NCBI GenBank assembly: GCA_932294295.1
Contig: OW028574.1
Span: 13,588,215-13,652,214 of the forward strand
Direction: 5' to 3'
From: Alitta virens
Taxonomy: Eukaryota; Annelida; Polychaeta; Phyllodocida; Nereididae
Length of the DNA stretch: 64,000 nt
The position numbers were made by a program, and so were the translations under genes. Shown here in pieces: positions 59,531 to 64,000 of this stretch (the first letter of the stretch is position 1; each line of letters begins with the position of its first letter). The notes under the pieces are model-generated. The model made no database searches and was not told where the DNA came from. It worked only from the letters and a program-made list of their open reading frames with translations.

Positions 59531-60983
59531 AAATGGTTGACATTGTGCATGCTTGAGCTTAACTCTATGTAATACTCTACAAATCCAAACTACATCCACA
59601 GTGCCTGCTGTGCATGATCATCCGATGCTGCCATTGTGGGGGAATAACAGCTTAACAAAAGACTCCCAATAAAGACTTAGAACATGTGAAGACAGTCATT
59701 ATCACAGCAAGCAATGGCATGCATGTGATATGCAGGATGAAGAAAGACATTAATATGCCAAATTACTAATGATATATTGGAGAATAGTGGAATTAATATC
59801 TTAAGGGACTACACAATTCATGTTTTATAGTGACACAATGCATTATGCAGTGTGCACTGTGTATCAAACAATGTTGAAGCACAGAAGGGCTTCCCAAGTG
59901 TGACTTAGGTGCAGGAAAACAACAGACTATTTGCTTAACAAGGACTCACAAGGGCAATAAATACCAAAAAAAAAAAGAAAAGAAAAAAAAGTTGGGCAGG
60001 AAAAGCATTGTGAGAAATCTAGAAATCGACCACTATATCTAGACATGAATTTATTTCTAAAAAAAAACCGTGCATATTTTTATCCAGACATAGCTTGTTG
60101 TCTTTAAAAGGACTACCCAGATAGCATCTGACATCGTTTTGACGTCGGCCCTATGTGGGCGACGTAGCAATCAAACCATATAAACATCTTTTCCATTCTG
60201 ATAAATATTCGTGCATTTTGATTTCAAAAACAAGTAGAAGGTGGTCAAAGATGTATATTAAAAAAAAAAAAAGGGTAATTCAATTCAAGCATGCATGCCC
60301 ATGCTGATTTGAAAATATTTTCTGTGAGATTCCTCTCCACTGTATAAAAATGTGAGAATCCAAACATTATGCTACTCTCTGTAGTCTTAAGGTTACTTAG
60401 GTTTTCATCGAAACAAAATGTCTTTTTAACATTGGCATGCCAGGCTTGTGAGGCATGATTGTGTATGTTTAAATATCAACAAATTCTTGTACGTGTCAGG
60501 ATTTATAAATACACACAATTATGGAAATTACTATTTGAGCAATGCTAAGACACACAAATATACAAGAAGTATAAACAAGGTGGTTTTTTGTGGAGTCAGT
60601 TTTTTTCGTGCTTAGCCCTCAAGCACTTGACCTGATGTCTAGCTGCAACAAGTGGCTGGATTATCTTTCCCACTGAAACCTGCGCAGTTAGTTTGACCCC
60701 ATGTTCCTGCCACAGACATCCATCCTGCTCCTGTATACAAGTAACTATTCCTGGAAATCATTGCAAACTGCGGAACAACCACTTCACGACCGACGCTGAG
60801 ATATCTGAGATGCTCGGCAGTGCTCAGTAGATCTGTCAGTCTCCCTCTCCAAGTTCCTCTCTCAGATCAGATACACGATCGAGATCAAATGGCACCGTGT
60901 GATACGTGTGATAGTGGTGCAAAATTTGAGTCAAAGAAATGATCACTATAAAAAAAAGTTCCTAACATTATCACCCTGGCAAG
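59531..60983. other. No gene seen
   Basis: M6-like fragment ACCCAGATAGCATCTGACAT with GTCGGCCCTATGTGGGCGAC near 60115-60170. A moderately CpG-rich patch at 60765-60925 (ACGACCGACGCTGAGATATC, ACACGATCGAGATC) has no ORF. Confidence 0.35.
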
Positions 60984-61905
60984 GGCAATATCCTGAAATA
61001 AGCCCCTCAGGGGAGGGGGTTTAGGTTACAAATATGTATGATATAAATTTGTAAAGGCCCCAAAATATTGTTTTGATTCAATTCTATTAGCAACAGCTTT
61101 CATTTTATCATTCTAGCTGTTTATTAACTGAAACTCAGACCATTACAAAACATTTCTTTAATTGATCATTCATGGAAAACGTATTGTATTTAATTATCTG
61201 GATGTTTTTCTACTTGCAAATTATAGTTAATTAAATCAAGGGCCCAATAGAAATCAACCCCAGGGGTCTCATTAAATAAGCCCCTGTAATCACAATAAAT
61301 GCACATGGCAACTCCTGGGGCCTATATCAGGAGTAATATATAAGGGTTTTTGTTATTGTTATTTAATTTTGTTTTTTTATAATAAACAGTCAATATATTA
61401 CTACATCAATATATTACTACATCAATATATTACTACTGAAATACCTAGGTCAATATTGTTTTATTTTTACAAATCTATAAAACTTTGTTTGTTCATAATA
61501 AACACAGAGAATATCAAAAATTAATTTAAGAATTGTTCAGTATATACATTTCTCCTGAAAGAGACCCCAGGAGCTTATTCTAGGAGTAATATATATGGAT
61601 TGTTGTAAAATGATCCCTTGGTCAATATAATTAAAAAAAAAAAAAATTCACATTTATTCAACTTTTTTTTTTTATTTGTAATAATTAAACAAATAGAAGC
61701 AAATTAAAGAATTTGCTTTTTGAGACTTTTTTAACTATAACAAGTGATAGAGTAACACAATGAAACCATGTTAAACTGTCTTGGCTACTTATACAAACTG
61801 TTAGTACTGGATTAGCATTATACTGAAAGATGCCCCTCAATCAGTGAATACCTTCACTATTACTCCTGGAATAGGCCCCTGAGGAGCTTATTTCAGGATA
61901 TTGCC
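60984..61905. mobile_element. TIR element M8, about 920 bp
   Basis: Left GGCAATATCCTGAAATAAGC (60984-61003) and right GCTTATTTCAGGATATTGCC (61886-61905) are perfect 20-bp inverted repeats, extended imperfectly by CCCTCAGGGG. Variants of CCTGGGGCCTATATCAGGAG and GGAGTAATATAT recur inside at about 61258-61290, 61313-61340, 61555-61600 and 61857-61880. No transposase. A 17-bp repeat (ATATTACTACATCA) x3 lies at 61391-61437. Confidence 0.8.
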
Positions 61906-63488
61906 AAAACAAATGCATTCATTTCTGTTGGGTAGTCCGAGTGAATTTACATTTCAAGATAACATCCCAGTTGCCTGTAGTAAATGTAATGATGAGATCA
62001 TGCAGTTTCAGGCTCAAGGAATGAGGTTTACACAATTTTTCACTTAACCTGTGGCAGCACAAGCATTACTAGCAATTACTACCAATTTGAAAAATCGAAG
62101 TTTAGAAGAAAAAAAAAAAGAAGACTAACAAAGAAGAAGACTAACAAAACATATGTGGTCATTCATATTGAACCCTACCCCAGGATACAAATAACGGCAC
62201 TAAAGCCCAACTAGTGTCCCAGGCATAACCGCAGCCCCCCCCCCCCCTCCCCCTCCACCCTCTCTCTTTCGACCTGACTGGATACAACAGCATTCAATGC
62301 CATTACCTGGGATGGCCTGGGCATGTTCACACTCTTGACAGCCTCTCAACGCCCTTGCTGGAAACACTGTGCACCTCCAGAATGGGTTGGAAATAGATTG
62401 ATGGGATGACAGAAATGTGTTAAGTTATTGATCATCTGTATGAGATGCACTCTACAGTTGCATATAAAACGTTCAGATTCACTTGTACAGCATATAAAGT
62501 CCAGTGTATTTTCCGAATTTTCAACAAGTCAGAACTCAGAAGTTAAGTTTATAAATGAAATTCCAACCTTTCATAATCTCATCATTACATCTGCTTATAA
62601 CCTGGTCATATACACTGATAAGTAATACACACAATTATACATAAATCTACCTTTGATCACTTGATAATCATAATATATATATATTATTGTTTATTGAATA
62701 AAGCTACTCTTCCCAAAGGCTTAATGACATGCCGCTTTAGGGAAGAGTATACAGTTACAAATTTAATGTAATAAAAGGAAATTTGTGTAAGAGTAGAATA
62801 TTATGACACGTAATTTTGATTCGTAGGCCTATTAAATTGGCATGAGTAACAATATGGAATATTGCAATCATCAATATAAGCCTCAACTGTCTTCTTTTTC
62901 ACATATAATTTAAAACCGTGGAAGCTATGTGTGTTTATTTTTCTTTAAAATATATATCTTAAAATGTTATTATCTTATCATACATTGTTTTTTGTAGAAA
63001 GCGGCCTTCTCAATTCCAACATCTTCTACTAAAATATAAACAAGTACCAAATGATTTAAGAACTGTCTGTCAGCCTGTGTCATGGTGAATTTAGCATTCA
63101 AGTTCATGAACTCTGAAACAGAGTGAGAAATTCTGTTAATGCATACCTTAGCCTTGTGTAATGACCATGTTGTTCTTTTTCCATAAATATTTTGGGTGTA
63201 AACGCATGAATCGTTTGTCCTCCAAAGCAAAGCATTTGCAGACTAATAAACCAGCTGTATTGATAATTAAAGGCCAATTTACAACGGTTCACGCGTCCTT
63301 TTCTTGGATTACCTGTCCAAATCCAAGGTCCCAAATAAGAAACCAGCCACAATAAAGAAAGGCATAAGGTCACCATGTGCTTCATTTTCACAAAACCTCA
63401 TCTGCTCATCCCATAAGGTGTCCTTGTGTACAGCAGTTGAAAAATGTCTCATATCTATACGTGAAGATACTGTTTATATAAACAACGT

Positions 63489-63490
<2 letters not shown>
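61906..63490. other. No gene seen
   Basis: AT-rich. Poly-C tract at 62236-62248. Short frames at 62970-63391 on both strands are unsupported. Confidence 0.4.
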
Positions 63491-63560
<70 letters not shown>

Positions 63561-63575
63561 ATATATATATATGTT
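63491..63575. repeat. (TA)n/(TG)n microsatellite
   Basis: About 55 bp of TA, then (GT)n, then TA again. Confidence 0.98.
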
Positions 63576-63588
63576 TATTAATAGGCAA

Positions 63589-63745
63589 TCAAGATAATAC
63601 TATATTAGTGACATGTAGGTAAAATATCAACAGTTGGTCAAATTTGTTTATTCTGTAACAATTCTCCCAGAGCGGGAATCGAACTGCATTCCCTGGGACT
63701 AAAAGCCAGAACGTTAACCATTGCACCAAAGAGTCACGAGAGTCA
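63589..63745 (-). mobile_element. tRNA-headed SINE or tRNA pseudogene, minus strand
   Basis: Read on the minus strand: box A TTGGTGCAATGGTTAACG, a Lys-like TTT in an anticodon-loop context, and box B CAGTTCGATTCCCG. The arms do not all pair (the anticodon loop is too long for a standard tRNA). An 18-bp duplication GAGTCACTCTCTGGTGC lies at the head border (63737-63773). Confidence 0.6.
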
Positions 63746-64000
63746 CTCTCTGGTGCGAGAGTCACTCTCTGGTGCAAGGGCAACGTTCTGCTCACACCAG
63801 GACCACTACACTTCAACTACTACAGTTATACACCTAGCTACTTCTTTTACCACAAGGATAGTACAATGTCTAAAACGTTTGAGAAAGGTACAACCACAAC
63901 CCTGCTTCGTTCTACATTTGTGGCAAATTGCCATTTCATAATCTATGTTGTGCTTAGAGCCGTATCCAATTCTCCACCATAATGTTTTTGAGCGGTTTAA
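63746..64000. other. No feature seen
   Basis: Unique sequence to the window end. Confidence 0.45.

Noticed and set aside
63664..63740. Functional tRNA-Lys gene on the minus strand
   Set aside because: The anticodon arm cannot form the standard 5-bp stem and 7-nt loop.

Overview
This is an AT-rich, intron- and repeat-dominated stretch of an animal nuclear genome. There are no operons, ribosome binding sites or dense ORFs. Instead it holds long microsatellites, many short terminal-inverted-repeat (TIR) elements with TA target duplications, tRNA-headed SINEs and two LINE-like 3' ends. The SINE body, as I remember it, resembles the central domain of deuterostome SINEs, and the one clear gene is a neuropeptide-type receptor of a sort that is expanded in echinoderms, hemichordates and amphioxus. 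A marine invertebrate deuterostome is my best guess; a lophotrochozoan is not excluded.

The one confident gene is a single-exon class A GPCR at 20105-21241 (+), 378 residues, related to the FMRFamide/TRH-receptor type. It departs from the family at several normally fixed positions: no acidic residue before R3.50, no cysteine in the second extracellular loop, no Trp in TM4, and NSSIKVLIF in place of NPxxY. Its 5' flank (about 18.0-20.1 kb) is more GC- and CpG-rich than its surroundings, and AATAAA signals lie 0.85 and 1.1 kb after the stop.

Layout. 0-5 kb: TIR elements, a tandem tRNA-like SINE, a long (TAG)n array and a possible LINE 3' end. 5-17 kb: mostly unique sequence with a truncated SINE, an E2F-motif patch near 9.6 kb, an ETS/CTCF-like patch near 10.8 kb, an (ATCT)n array and a (CTA)n array. 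17-22 kb: the GPCR and its flanks. 23-24.3 kb: two TIR elements, one of them composite. 28.4-28.8 kb: a strong promoter-like patch. 29.6-36.7 kb: many small TIR elements, including a 149-bp near-perfect hairpin element, and a 125-bp tandem duplication. 39.85-40.1 kb: a possible minus-strand first exon. 41-48 kb: TAG and GATA arrays, SINE-in-transposon nesting and a Tigger-like element. 48-64 kb: SINEs, a repeated exon-like segment near 52.0-52.3 kb, a roughly 920-bp TIR element and a terminal (TA)n array.

No CRISPR array, phage, virus-like coding region or functional RNA gene is supported. Apart from the GPCR, the coding calls here are low-confidence candidates. The interest lies in the small non-autonomous element families (several present in two to four copies), the divergent receptor, and a few promoter-like or exon-like islands.
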